Shown here: positions 34,006-42,900 of the stretch, one piece after another
Numbering within the stretch: the first letter of the stretch is position 1
How the letters are laid out: every line of letters begins with the position of its first letter
Assembly: GCF_003268475.1 (NCBI RefSeq)
Contig: NZ_MCIF01000002.1
Coordinates: 4,157,744 to 4,221,743 of the forward strand
DNA: 64,000 nt
Reading direction: 5' to 3'
Source: Thermogemmatispora tikiterensis
Lineage (GTDB): Bacteria > Chloroflexota > Ktedonobacteria > Ktedonobacterales > Ktedonobacteraceae
Translations under genes and position numbers: made by a program
The notes under the pieces: generated by a model
What the model saw: the letters and a program-made list of their open reading frames with translations, nothing else
Told to the model about the DNA's origin: nothing
Databases searched by the model: none

Positions 34006-34839
34006 TGCCTGGGCGTGCAGCTGCAGCACAATTGAGGCTGTGGTCCCAGGCGCGATCTCCAAACGATCGCCGGGCCGATTCAGCGCATCCTCACTACCGA
34101 CCGTTGGCTCAAAGCAGACAAAGGCATGATCAGGACGCGTCGGCAACTCCGTCCACACCTGCATATTATGCAAAGCGTAGCGACCGTTCTGGGGCAGCTC
34201 TACAATGGACAGCGTTCCCTGCTCAGGAAAAGTGATCGTCACCTCGCCGGAGAAAGGGTAAGGCGTATCTGGCGGCTGGCGCTCCCAGTCGATCGCCGCC
34301 GCCTCGAAGCCAGCCAGGCCCTGCACCTGCAAGCGCGGCTTATCGGCCTGAGCCACCGCAAAATACGGATGGAAACCTGGCGCAATCGGCATCGTCTCAG
34401 CGCTGCGATTCGCCATTTCCAGCGTATAGGTCAGCCTGCCGGACGCCACCGCCACCGTCACCGTAAAAGTAAACTCATAGGGATAGCAGACGCGCGTCAC
34501 CTCGCTACTCTGCAACTGCAACTGAGCCTGATGCTCGTCCGCCGCCAGCAGGGTCCAGGGCAGCAGGCGACCGAAGCCATGGATCGGCAAGGTGGTCCCT
34601 TTCTCCACAAACAAGCCATTGCGCAGGCGCGAAAAATTCGGGATCATCAGTGGCAGGCCCCAGCGGCGCACATTGCCGGTGGTCAGGGGGCGATAGAGCA
34701 CCTCCCAGTTCCCAACCTGGAAATGCGAAACCAGGCAGATCTCAGGGATCACCCCCACCAGCGTCCCCTGATCGCGTAGCACCAGCTCGCGCTCTGTCGG
34801 AAAACGCAGAAAATCGTGGGGAAGCAGAGAAGAACTCAT
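33997..34839 (-). CDS. Aldose 1-epimerase / hexose-6-phosphate mutarotase-like protein
   Basis: A 280-aa galactose mutarotase-fold protein. Recognisable features are IPNFSRLRNGLF (the substrate Arg region), HGFGRLLPWTL with the first catalytic His, IAPGFHPYFAV with the second His, and the acid near the end in FVCFEPTVGSEDALN. It interconverts alpha and beta forms of a sugar; the exact sugar is unknown. I use the ATG at 34839 rather than the longer frame because a GGAG is near and the upstream part lacks homology features. Confidence 0.85.
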   Translation of the reverse strand: MSSSLLPHDFLRFPTERELVLRDQGTLVGVIPEICLVSHFQVGNWEVLYRPLTTGNVRRWGLPLMIPNFSRLRNGLFVEKGTTLPIHGFGRLLPWTLLAADEHQAQLQLQSSEVTRVCYPYEFTFTVTVAVASGRLTYTLEMANRSAETMPIAPGFHPYFAVAQADKPRLQVQGLAGFEAAAIDWERQPPDTPYPFSGEVTITFPEQGTLSIVELPQNGRYALHNMQVWTELPTRPDHAFVCFEPTVGSEDALNRPGDRLEIAPGTTASIVLQLHAQAQA

Positions 34840-34953
34840 CAGCCAGACATCTCCAGAGAAAGAGTCTCTAGTCGCTATTGTAAAAAGCAGCGGCGGCCAA
34901 AGCAAGCTCAGGCACGGTTGGCGTCGGAGGGCGAGGCGCCCCCCGCTCACCAC

Positions 34954-34991
34954 AAAAAAGAGAGGCGGCGCCGTTGGGCGGCCCGCCTCTC
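34954..34991 (-). terminator. Rho-independent terminator of the APC permease gene
   Basis: On the minus strand GAGAGGCGG and CCGCCTCTC (9 bp; + coordinates 34983-34991 and 34960-34968) are followed by six T (34959-34954). It lies 49 bp past the permease stop. Confidence 0.85.
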
Positions 34992-35039
34992 CGTCGCATC
35001 TCTAACGACAAGCGGGAGACCTCTTCCAGAGAGAGGAAC

Positions 35040-36464
35040 TTACTCGGCCTCCACGTAGACCTTGCTGCTCGCTTCCAGCACCTCTGGAGCGCGGAAGCGC
35101 AGCACCAGAGCGATGATGATTCCGAGCACCAGCCAGACCACTGCCAGGGGGAAGGCCCATGTCAACGGAGCCTCGTACTGCTGCGTTGCCTGGAACCAGA
35201 GCACGATCAGCAGCACCACCGTTGGGATCAGCGGCAGCACGATGTGGCGGAAGACATTAAACTCACTGGGGTGCTCGCGCAGGTAAAAGACCGGCACCGC
35301 CACGCAGGTTGCCAGGTAGACCAGAATAATGGGCAGCACAATAATCGTACCGATCAGGGCGAACGCTGTCGCTGTCCCGAAGGCGAGACCGAGCGCCACC
35401 GTCAGTACAATGCCTACCACCATAGTGAAAACAATGGCCACATCGGGCGAAGCAAAACGGTTCAGATGAGCCAGCACTCCCGGCAGAGCGCGCACACGAC
35501 CCATAGCATAGAGCACGCGCGACACGGCATTCACGCCGGCATTCGAGTTCGCCAGCGCGCTATTCAGAATCGCCAGGTTCACAATGAGGCTGAAGCCGCC
35601 CCAGACGCGCTGCGCCATCGTCCCCCAGGGGTTTGGATCGCTGGCATAAGCGGCGATCTTGGCCGGACCCCAGCCGACCACGGCAGCATAAGAGCAAAAG
35701 ACATAGAAAAGACCGATCAAGAGGGCGGCTAACACAATTGCCAGAGGCACAGTACGGCGCGGATTGCGCGTCTCCTCTGCCAGAGGAGCTGATGACTCAT
35801 AACCGGCAAAAGCCAGCACCGTGAAAATCATTCCTAGCAGCACGCCCTGCCAGCCGCCAAAGCCCGACTGTGCACTGGAAGCCGGATTGAAGGTTGCCAG
35901 CGTATTATTGTTCCCGGCAGTCACAATCAGCCACAGAGCCAGCAGCAAGAAGACCCCGATCTCGATACAGCCCAGCACCACGCCCACATCAGCAGAGACC
36001 TTGATGCCGAAATAAGTCAGCGCGAAAATCACCACTGCGAAGATGACAGCCCAGATTGCCCATCCGTAGGGACCCAGAGGCACAATCGAAGCGGCGACTG
36101 GCCCCAGAACCAGCAGCTGCAGAGGAACAATCAACAGATAAGCCAGATCGAAGATCCAGCCGGTCACCCAGCCGGGCACCGAACCGAGCGAGCGGCTGAT
36201 ATAAGTAAAGAAGCCGCCAGCGGAAGGCAAGTGGCGTGCCAGCTCCCCGATATTCAAAGCGATCAAGACGCTAACCACCAGCGTAATCGTCACCGCCAGG
36301 GGGAGAGCGGCTCCGGAGAAAGGCACCGCGGCGCTCAAACTAAAAGAAACCGCGGAAGCCGGCGCCATTGTCGTAATCGACTGGAAGAGCACACCGGGCA
36401 AGCCGATCGTCCCGGATCGCAGGTTGCCCTGCTCCTCGGTTGGTGCGCTAGACTTAAGCGTCAT
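35040..36464 (-). CDS. APC superfamily permease (amino acid/amine type)
   Basis: A 474-aa transporter with 12 predicted TM segments. The TM1 region TMAPASAVSFSLSAAVPF, the TM6 region TVLAFAGYESSAPLAEETRNPRR (residues about 217-239) and TM8 GVNAVSRVLYAMGR are typical of the APC family; the loop EETRNPRR is also found in the permease at 59641. The substrate is unknown. The ATG at 36464 has AAAGGAG 8 nt upstream. It lies behind another APC permease gene on the same strand (36733-38214), with a 268-bp gap that holds a hairpin. Confidence 0.85.
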   Translation of the reverse strand: MTLKSSAPTEEQGNLRSGTIGLPGVLFQSITTMAPASAVSFSLSAAVPFSGAALPLAVTITLVVSVLIALNIGELARHLPSAGGFFTYISRSLGSVPGWVTGWIFDLAYLLIVPLQLLVLGPVAASIVPLGPYGWAIWAVIFAVVIFALTYFGIKVSADVGVVLGCIEIGVFLLLALWLIVTAGNNNTLATFNPASSAQSGFGGWQGVLLGMIFTVLAFAGYESSAPLAEETRNPRRTVPLAIVLAALLIGLFYVFCSYAAVVGWGPAKIAAYASDPNPWGTMAQRVWGGFSLIVNLAILNSALANSNAGVNAVSRVLYAMGRVRALPGVLAHLNRFASPDVAIVFTMVVGIVLTVALGLAFGTATAFALIGTIIVLPIILVYLATCVAVPVFYLREHPSEFNVFRHIVLPLIPTVVLLIVLWFQATQQYEAPLTWAFPLAVVWLVLGIIIALVLRFRAPEVLEASSKVYVEAE

Positions 36465-36693
36465 GGCGATCCACTCCTTTACAAACAACAAAATAACTGC
36501 AAATGGGCAGCATTGCAATTCGCTGCTCGTGCGCGAGAGAGGCTGTGGCCCCACCGGGACGGGGCAGCAGCGTGGCAGGAATCAGAGGGCGCAGCGAGCG
36601 GACCTCGAGCCTGGTGCGTGGCAGATCGGGTCGATCCAGGCCGGGTCGCGTCGCGAAACTGCGCCTAGCCAGCGGCAAGAGCGAAGGAGACGA

Positions 36694-36715
36694 CCGCTCC
36701 GGCACCCTGGAGCGG
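36694..36715 (-). terminator. Hairpin just beyond the second APC permease gene
   Basis: CCGCTCC (36694-36700) and GGAGCGG (36709-36715) pair around an 8-nt loop, 18 bp past the stop codon at 36733 on the minus strand. It lacks a U-tract. Confidence 0.4.
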
Positions 36716-36732
36716 AAGCAAACAAGGTCCGT

Positions 36733-38214
36733 TCACGCTTCGAAGCTCTGGTCCTGCCAGGCAGCCTGGCTAATAGCGAACATACTGGCGATGCCGCAGA
36801 CCACCAGGCAAATCATAGTCAAGCCGCCCACAATGTACCACCACTGGCCATTGCTAATCTGTTGTGGGATCGGCGAGTACAATAATGTTACAATCATTGC
36901 CATTAAGCAGGCAAGAGGCGCGATGATAATACAGAGCCACAGCACCGGGAGTGGCACCACCAGCAGGCGCAGGAAGCGCTCACGCTGGCGGAAATAGAAG
37001 ACCGCCAGGTCGACGAAGATAAAGATCGACGAGAAAGCCCAGACCAGAGTCAACACCGAGAGCGTCACCGTAAAGACCACTGTCGCCAGGTCGGTGGGCT
37101 GTCCCAAAGGCAAGAGATAAGGCAGCAGGAAGATCAAGGCGGCGCACAGGCAAGCCACCACTGTCTGGAAGACGATGGCATTCGCGGGCTGGCGATTGCG
37201 GTTCAAGCGGCTCAGCCCTAGCGGCAAGAAGCGGTCGATGCTGGCCACCATCAGCAGGCGGGCGAAGGCCACATTCAAAAGGGTAGTGAAGATTGGGAAA
37301 TAGGCAATGACGCAGACCGCGGCCACATTGCCCAGGAACTTCCCAAAGACCTGATCGATGACGCTGATCACCGCAAAAGGCCCCTGACTGGCAGCAGCGG
37401 GACCGAGGACGACCAGGAGAGCGAAGGTGATCACCAGATAGCTGAGAATGACAAAGAACGCTCCCCAGGAGACATGCCGGGAGGCGATACGCTCGCTGGC
37501 CATTTCGCCGCCAAGAATCATCGAAACATCGGCGCCGAGGTAAGCCAGCACCACGCTTCCGTAAAGCACGAAGTTGGAGGGATCGATGCCCCAGGAATGG
37601 AGATCGTTGAAGGGCGTCGCCGGACGATGACCAGTTGCCAGCCAGATCAGGGCCGCGCCACCGAGTAAGACCACCACTGCGTAGGTCAAAAGCGTAATCG
37701 TATTGATCACCAGGCGCAGGGTGCTCATCGGCTGCAGTGCCAGCACGGTGGAGATGATCAGCAAGGCGATGCAGAGCAAGCCCTGCTGCCAGGGCTGCGT
37801 CAGCCAGGAGGAGTTGAGGCCCTGAATGAAGGCGATGCCGATGCTCAGGCTGGCAACCATTGCCAGCAGACCCGGCATCCAGAAAATCAAGCTAGCGAAG
37901 AAGCCCCAGAAATTCCCCAGAGCGCGATGAGTCCAGACGTAGGTAGAGCCTTCGTGGGGGTAGAGAACACCCAGTTGAGCGACACCAATCACGCAAGGGA
38001 TGAAAAAGACCACGGCTCCCAGCAGCCAGTAAGTAAAGGCGGCAGGTCCCGCTCCTATTGTACTTACTGGATTATTGATGAAGAGCATGATCATCATGAA
38101 GATCATCATCATGTCGAACATGCCGAGAGCCTGGGGCATTGTTCGTGGAACGTAACTTTGGGAGGGGAGGTCGCCCTTTTGCTGATCCAGACGCTGCAAA
38201 GCTTCTAAAGCCAT
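36733..38214 (-). CDS. APC superfamily permease, paralogue of the one at 4425
   Basis: A 493-aa polytopic transporter with about 12 TM helices. The N-terminal LPSQSYVPRTMPQALGMFD, the TM2-3 motif AQLGVLYPHEGSTYVWTHRALG and WLTQPWQQGL are shared almost residue for residue with the permease at 4425-5915, so the two arose by duplication or share a recent ancestor. TM1 is unusually Met-rich (MFDMMMIFMMIMLF). The substrate is unknown. The ATG at 38214 has AGGAG 10 nt upstream; the long open frame before it is not protein-like. Confidence 0.85.
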   Translation of the reverse strand: MALEALQRLDQQKGDLPSQSYVPRTMPQALGMFDMMMIFMMIMLFINNPVSTIGAGPAAFTYWLLGAVVFFIPCVIGVAQLGVLYPHEGSTYVWTHRALGNFWGFFASLIFWMPGLLAMVASLSIGIAFIQGLNSSWLTQPWQQGLLCIALLIISTVLALQPMSTLRLVINTITLLTYAVVVLLGGAALIWLATGHRPATPFNDLHSWGIDPSNFVLYGSVVLAYLGADVSMILGGEMASERIASRHVSWGAFFVILSYLVITFALLVVLGPAAASQGPFAVISVIDQVFGKFLGNVAAVCVIAYFPIFTTLLNVAFARLLMVASIDRFLPLGLSRLNRNRQPANAIVFQTVVACLCAALIFLLPYLLPLGQPTDLATVVFTVTLSVLTLVWAFSSIFIFVDLAVFYFRQRERFLRLLVVPLPVLWLCIIIAPLACLMAMIVTLLYSPIPQQISNGQWWYIVGGLTMICLVVCGIASMFAISQAAWQDQSFEA

Positions 38215-38457
38215 TGTGATGAACTCCTGAAGGTTCAGATCGTCCAGAGCCAGGGCCAGAGCCGGCACAGCGTCGCTGGATGGCCATCCGGGTACCGGCG
38301 AACCGAAGAGATCGCGGCGGTCAGCGCATCGCTGGCTGACTGGTTGCCTCCTTGACCTTGGCCGAGGCAGCAAGAACAATGACCATGCCGAATAGCAAGC
38401 GTGATCTCTGCAGTGAAAGAACTCCTGGCCTTCTGATAGAAGTTGTGAATCACTTCC

Positions 38458-38480
38458 CCTATCCTGGACGCACGGATAGG
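38458..38480 (-). other. Perfect inverted repeat upstream of the APC permease gene
   Basis: CCTATCC (38458-38464) and GGATAGG (38474-38480) can form a 7-bp hairpin or an operator, 250 bp upstream of the permease start. TATATT on the minus strand at 38497-38492 may be its -10 box. Apart from this and the minC promoter, 38215-38841 holds no gene. Confidence 0.3.
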
Positions 38481-38677
38481 AAAACGGGGAGAATATATCA
38501 CTATAATAGATGAGCTGAGGGCTGGCGTCTAGTCCGTAATATATAGATAGGAATGAAGTAATATTTGCCTCAATCAAAGGTACCTCTCAAGCGGCAAGTC
38601 GAGGGCGGGGGTGCGCGCTATCGCCTGAACTAAGGAGAAACGCCGGCTGGCGAAGAGAGGCAAAGAAGCTGCTCCTA

Positions 38678-38706
38678 TTGCGTTTTGTTGCTCTGGCGTT
38701 TATACT
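38678..38706 (+). promoter_or_regulatory. Promoter of minC
   Basis: TTGCGT (38678-38683) and TATACT (38701-38706) with an optimal 17-nt spacer, about 135 bp upstream of the minC start. Confidence 0.5.
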
Positions 38707-38841
38707 GTAACCTGATAGCGTCAGAAGGTGGTTCTTTGTAACAGATGGCCCGTTCGACTGCGGGCGGCCACCCCGAAGGGGATAGTGAGGCAGAAGAAGT
38801 AAAAGAGTAGTGCTGGGAAAAGAAGATAAATTCCTGCTTGA

Positions 38842-39777
38842 ATGAAGAAAGAAGAATCTGATACAAGAAAAGCGGCGAACGAAATGAGTGCGCAGGGTTC
38901 TGCCGAGCAGGCGACGTCGAGTGCGCGTGACCGGCTGAAGAGGACGGGCGGCGAGGCTCCGTCGTGGTTCGTAGCGGGTGAGGTGGAGCGGAGGGAGGAG
39001 AGGCCGTCTGTGCAGGGACAGATTGCGATCAAGGGGACGCGTCACGGTCTGCTCTTAACCCTGGAGCCGGATACGCCCTTTAGTGAGCTGCTGCAGGCTC
39101 TGGCCGAGCGGCTGGCCGAGGCCCCTGATTTTTTTCGCGGGGCCACGCTGACGGTTGATACCCGGCAGCGGATGCTCCAGGCCAGCGAGCGGGTTCAGCT
39201 CGAAAATTTGCTGGCGCATTATCGGATGTCGATTGCTTCACTGGAGCAGGTTGCCGGTCTGCGCCGGGGTGGTCTGGGCGGGGGGGCCAGGCTGGGGCTG
39301 GGTGTGAACGGAGGGCCTGCCTATACCGCTACCGGGCCATATGCGTCATACTCGCCCTATGAGAGGACAGGAGCAGGGGCTGTGACTGTGGACCTGGGGC
39401 TGACGACGGGTCAACGTGATCCGCGTGAGTCAGATGATACGCTTTTTTTGCGTCGGACGGTGCGTTCCGGCCAGGCGATTCACCACCACAGCAATATTGT
39501 GGTCCTGGGCGATGTCAATCCTGGAGCGGAGGTGGTGGCGGGTGGTGATGTGATCGTCTGGGGGGTCTTGCGCGGTATGGTCCATGCCGGCTATCCCGAT
39601 AATGAGCAGGCGCTGGTCTGCGCGCTTCTCCTGGCGCCGGTCCAGCTGCGTATCGCCCATTTGCTCTCTCGCCCACCCGAGGGGCTGGAGGTGCAGCCGC
39701 GTCCCGAGGTGGCCTCGATCCGCCAGGGGCAGATTGTGGTCGAAACCTGGCTCAACGGTCGCCCGCCGCGTAAGTAG
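38842..39777 (+). CDS. minC: Septum site-determining protein MinC
   Basis: A 311-aa MinC. The N-terminal domain (about residues 60-135) has IAIKGTRHGLLLTLEPDTPFSELL and FFRGATLTVDTRQRML. The C-terminal beta-helix (about 200-300) has the family signature RSGQAIHHHSNIVVLGDVNPGAEVVAGGDVIVWGVLRGMVHAGYPDN (residues 209-255), which binds MinD and FtsZ. The two are joined by a Gly-rich linker. It blocks FtsZ ring formation away from midcell. The start could be ATG 38842 or the ATG at 38884; neither has a strong RBS. minD and minE follow on the same strand. Confidence 0.92.
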   Translation: MKKEESDTRKAANEMSAQGSAEQATSSARDRLKRTGGEAPSWFVAGEVERREERPSVQGQIAIKGTRHGLLLTLEPDTPFSELLQALAERLAEAPDFFRGATLTVDTRQRMLQASERVQLENLLAHYRMSIASLEQVAGLRRGGLGGGARLGLGVNGGPAYTATGPYASYSPYERTGAGAVTVDLGLTTGQRDPRESDDTLFLRRTVRSGQAIHHHSNIVVLGDVNPGAEVVAGGDVIVWGVLRGMVHAGYPDNEQALVCALLLAPVQLRIAHLLSRPPEGLEVQPRPEVASIRQGQIVVETWLNGRPPRK

Positions 39778-40209
39778 GGAGAGAAGGCAGGCAGAGCGGG
39801 GCGGGCCTGAAGTGAGACGCGAGGCCGCGCTAAGGCGGGCGTTGGCGTTCGCTGGTACAGTTCCATCCGCGGTTGCATCGCGTCGCTGCTCTGGCCCCCT
39901 GGTCAGGCTGCGCTCGCTCTCACTCGCCAGCCAGTCTCTCTGCCACGCTGCTGGTTGGTCGCGATGAAACTGGTCGGGGTGGGTGGCGATGAGGCGTCTC
40001 CCTGAGCCGGCTGGAATCCGTGGTGAGAGTAGAAGAAGCCCAGCAGTGGCCCGCAGAACGAGTTAAGCGAGACGAGTCGGAATTGCTGCTTGCTGCTCTG
40101 GCTGGCTGTTGACTGAGGTGAGTGGCTGACTGGCGACTGATCGATGCTGTAATATTTTGCTAGGTGTGCGAAAAGAACGGTGTTTTCCGAATCGACAGGG
40201 AGCATGCGC
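39778..40209. other. Intergenic gap between minC and minD
   Basis: 432 bp separate minC from minD, unusually wide for this operon. I find no credible gene in it; a TAATAT near 40153 might be a -10 box for minD but lacks a good -35. Confidence 0.3.
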
Positions 40210-41046
40210 ATGGATAGCCGGGTGATCACGATTACTTCGGGAAAGGGCGGCGTTGGCAAGACAACGACAACGGCGAACCTGGGAACAGCCCTGGCGATGC
40301 AGGGTAAGAAGGTGGTGGTAGTAGACTCGGATATCGGGCTGCGCAATCTCGATGCTGTGTTGGGACTGGAGAACCGCATCGTCTACGATCTGGTCGATGT
40401 GGTCGAGGGACAGTGTCGCCTGCGTCAGGCGCTGATTAAGGATAAGCGTTTGCCCGAGCTCTATCTATTGCCCGCTGCTCAGACGCGTGATAAAAACGCC
40501 ATTAACAGTGTGCAGATGGTGCAGCTCTGCCAGCAGCTGCGCCAGGAGTTCGAGTTCGTGCTCATCGATTCGCCCGCGGGGATTGAGCAGGGCTTTCGGA
40601 ATGCCATCGTGGGCGCCGATGAGATCATCATTGTGACCAACCCCGAGATGGCCTCGGTGCGCGATGCCGATCGCATCATCGGGCTGGTCGAGGCGGCGGG
40701 CAAGCCGGAGCCGCGCTTGATTCTCAACCGCCTGCGCCCGGATATGGTGCGACGCGGTGATATGATGGATGTGGCGGATGTGTTAGAGGTGCTAGGGATC
40801 GATCTGCTGGGTATTGTTCCCGAAGATGAGTTGATTATTGTGGCCACCAATAAGGGCGAGCCGGTGGTCTACGATAAGCGCTCGCGTGCCGGTCAGGCAT
40901 TTATGAATGCTGCGCTGCGCATTCTGGGTGAGGAGATCCCTCTTGAGGAGCTGATGGAGGCGCCAACGCTGATGGAGCGTTTGCGCCGCCTGGTGGGTTT
41001 TGGCCCCGCTGTCATTGGGAAGCGCACACGGTCCTGGCCGTCCTGA
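40210..41046 (+). CDS. minD: Septum site-determining ATPase MinD
   Basis: A 278-aa ParA/MinD ATPase. The deviant Walker A GKGGVGKT is at residues 11-18 with the signature Lys12, followed by VVVVDSDIGLRNLDAVLGLE and FVLIDSPAGIEQGF (the switch II/Walker B region). The C-terminal LMERLRRLVGF is an amphipathic membrane-targeting helix, here followed by about 17 extra residues. ATP-bound MinD sits on the membrane and recruits MinC or MinE. I start at ATG 40210, which has GGGAG 7 nt upstream. It is 18 bp upstream of minE. Confidence 0.95.
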   Translation: MDSRVITITSGKGGVGKTTTTANLGTALAMQGKKVVVVDSDIGLRNLDAVLGLENRIVYDLVDVVEGQCRLRQALIKDKRLPELYLLPAAQTRDKNAINSVQMVQLCQQLRQEFEFVLIDSPAGIEQGFRNAIVGADEIIIVTNPEMASVRDADRIIGLVEAAGKPEPRLILNRLRPDMVRRGDMMDVADVLEVLGIDLLGIVPEDELIIVATNKGEPVVYDKRSRAGQAFMNAALRILGEEIPLEELMEAPTLMERLRRLVGFGPAVIGKRTRSWPS

Positions 41047-41064
41047 TCAAGGAGGCGATGGTGC

Positions 41065-41415
41065 ATGAGTATGCTTGATTTTATGGCCAGTCGCAAGCGG
41101 CCCAGGCCCGGCGAGCTGGCGAAGGAACGCCTGAAGGTGGTCCTGGTCCAGGACCGGGTGAAGGTCAACCCGGAGCTGCTGGAGCAGATCAAAGCCGATC
41201 TGCTGCGGGTGATCTCCGAACGCCTGGAGGTCGATGAGCAGCATGTGGAAATTACGATGACCCGTGAAGACCGTTGGGATAAGTTGCAGGCCGCTGTCCC
41301 GATCAAGCGTCAGAAGATTACGTTTGAATGGGACCCACCCTACTATGGGCCGTCTGCCGAGGGGCTGCAGGGGCCGCTCCAGGTGGAGGTTGAGCGCGAG
41401 GAACCATCGTCATAG
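41065..41415 (+). CDS. minE: Cell division topological specificity factor MinE
   Basis: A 116-aa protein in the expected place. The N-terminal amphipathic segment SMLDFMASRKRP and the contact helix ELAKERLKVVLVQDRV match the MinE anti-MinCD domain; ADLLRVISERLEVDEQHVEIT matches the topological domain. It is about 30 residues longer than E. coli MinE; the C-terminal extension (EWDPPYYGPSAEG onward) has no assignable fold. MinE stimulates MinD ATPase and sets the oscillation or gradient. AAGGAGG lies 8 nt before the ATG. Confidence 0.92.
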   Translation: MSMLDFMASRKRPRPGELAKERLKVVLVQDRVKVNPELLEQIKADLLRVISERLEVDEQHVEITMTREDRWDKLQAAVPIKRQKITFEWDPPYYGPSAEGLQGPLQVEVEREEPSS

Positions 41416-42119
41416 CAGGTAGGTAATGCGAGAGCGATGGAGGTCGTCACCTGCTCTGGCAGAGAGAGGGCGAAAACTGCGCCGGCATTGCTTTCTCGCT
41501 TGAGATTGCCGGCGTTGGTGCTCTCTGGAGTGTTCAGGGCTGGCGCTCCTTCCTGATGCCCATCGCTCTGCTGGCAGGGCATGCGCAAGGAGCCTGCTGT
41601 CCTCTCCCGGCCCCGGTCCAGTTGTGCGCTTCGCGGCTATGGGGTGCCATCGTTTGCCCCAGCTGGTCACACTTGCCAGGCCCTGGCCCGCTCTTCTGAC
41701 TGCTGACTGCCTTCCTCTCCTATTTCTCTAGCTGCTTCTGCTCTTTGTCTCCCTGCCTGCCTGCCTGCCGATCGCCGCGCCCGCCCCGCCGCGCTGACTC
41801 CTGTCCGGCTCTCGCTCTGAGTACCTGCTCTCTCAAGCCGCTCTGCCTCTTCTCCCCAGCTTGCTCGTTCCTTCCCGGCAAACGCTCTGTCCAACTACCT
41901 CCCTGGCCGTGCTGGCGTGCTGGCTTAGCAATGAGGCCTTTCCATACGATATTTTTGCAAAATATAATAAATCTATTGAAAAGTTAAGAAATCTGCGATA
42001 CACACTTTTGTTTCTTAACTCAAATTTCATAGCATCGTAACCGTTGAAGAAGCATAAAGAGGTACAATAAAAGCGTGATCTCAGATCCGAGCTTGTTTGA
42101 AGCTGAAGAAGCGGGGGTG
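41416..42119. other. Non-coding stretch with CTGC microsatellite and an AT-rich inverted repeat
   Basis: No frame here looks protein-like. A (CTGC)n run lies near 41750-41770. AGTTAAGAAA (41982-41991) and TTTCTTAACT (42011-42020) pair perfectly over 10 bp in a locally AT-rich patch, and TACAAT at 42063-42068 could be a -10 box for transcription into the structured region that follows. Confidence 0.4.
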
Positions 42120-42850
42120 GTATGAGAGAAGGAGCGTGCTCCTTCTGACTGACTACGGTGCAGGAGCGCGCACGAGCGTGTTCCTGTCGCGGTAGTGAAG
42201 TGCCAATGCGCGGGCACGAGCAGACGCGGAGAGGTCTGGATGTGGAGTGTGCGCGGCCAGGAACTGGCTTTCGCTGCGGCCAGTGCCTGGAAGTGTGTCA
42301 TGTTCTGGCCTCTCGGTGGTGGCGCGTCGTTAGCGGTGCGTGGAGGTACGGGCACGTTGTCCACTGCGCGAACCGAAGCGCACCGCGGCGGCGCTGCTAT
42401 ATACGGTGCCGCCGGGCTGCAGCTAAGGCGCGGACGGTGCGGGAAAGCATGGTCCGACTCGGGGCGGGTTGCCTCCGCCTGCCGGATGCGTGCGTGCAAA
42501 GGCAGGCAGGCCGGCAGGGGGTAGCTATGTGGTGGTGGGGTGACGATGCCGCCCGCCTCGGGAAGGGCCGGCTCAAGGCCGCCCGTGAGGGGGTCTCCCG
42601 CGATGGTGGGGTTGTTGTTCGTTGGTTGTGGTGTACGATTCTCGTAGCGGACTCGTACGATGGACTACCGTCCGGCCAGTATCTCCTTTTGGTACCCGGC
42701 GTATCATCGTATATAGCAAGGGATGATGTGTGGTGTGGTGCGTGCCTCTGTCTCCATACGTGTCCCTCGCGGAGGCACTGGGGTGTCACCGGCTTCCTGC
42801 CGGCACTTCAGTATCGCGACAGGAAGGATCGATCATCTGGCTGTCATCTC
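42120..42850 (+). ncRNA. Candidate large structured non-coding RNA of unknown class
   Basis: No frame in this stretch has normal protein composition, and the + strand is rich in G and T as structured RNAs often are. Perfect inverted repeats follow one another: AGAAGGAGC/GCTCCTTCT (42127-42146); a nested set ACTAC, CAGGA, CACG with CGTG, TCCTG, GTAGT (42152-42196); CCAGG-ACTGGC with GCCAGT-CCTGG (42257-42290); TGCGC/GCGCA (42365-42382); CGGCGGC/GCCGCCG (42386-42414); CCTGCCGG/CCGGCAGG (42478-42518); GTACGA/TCGTAC (42633-42658); GGAC/GTCC (42662-42673); ATCATC/GATGAT (42703-42727); GTGCCTC/GAGGCAC (42742-42778); CCGGC/GCCGG (42789-42803); GACAG/CTGTC (42820-42845). It lacks the marker sequences of RNase P RNA, tmRNA, SRP RNA and group I or II introns. 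The edges are approximate. Confidence 0.45.
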
Positions 42851-42900
42851 TCTGGGGGACTGGGTGGTGGCCCTGTTCTTTACACAGGGGTGGATGTGTG

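Noticed and set aside
34974..35732. A 252-codon open frame (+) opposite the APC permease
   Set aside because: His/Arg/Gln-rich shadow typical of antisense to a membrane protein gene.
38215..38500. Riboswitch or T-box upstream of the APC permease
   Set aside because: The T-box sequence AGGGTGGNACCGCG and other known riboswitch cores are absent; only a 7-bp inverted repeat is seen.
41745..41775. CTGC tetranucleotide run as a repeat locus or CRISPR remnant
   Set aside because: Only a few short units with no spacers; an ordinary microsatellite in non-coding sequence.
42120..42850. RNase P RNA, tmRNA, SRP RNA or a group I/II intron
   Set aside because: I searched by eye for GAGGAAAGTCC, the tmRNA ends and T-loop, the SRP apical motif and intron core sequences on both strands and found none.
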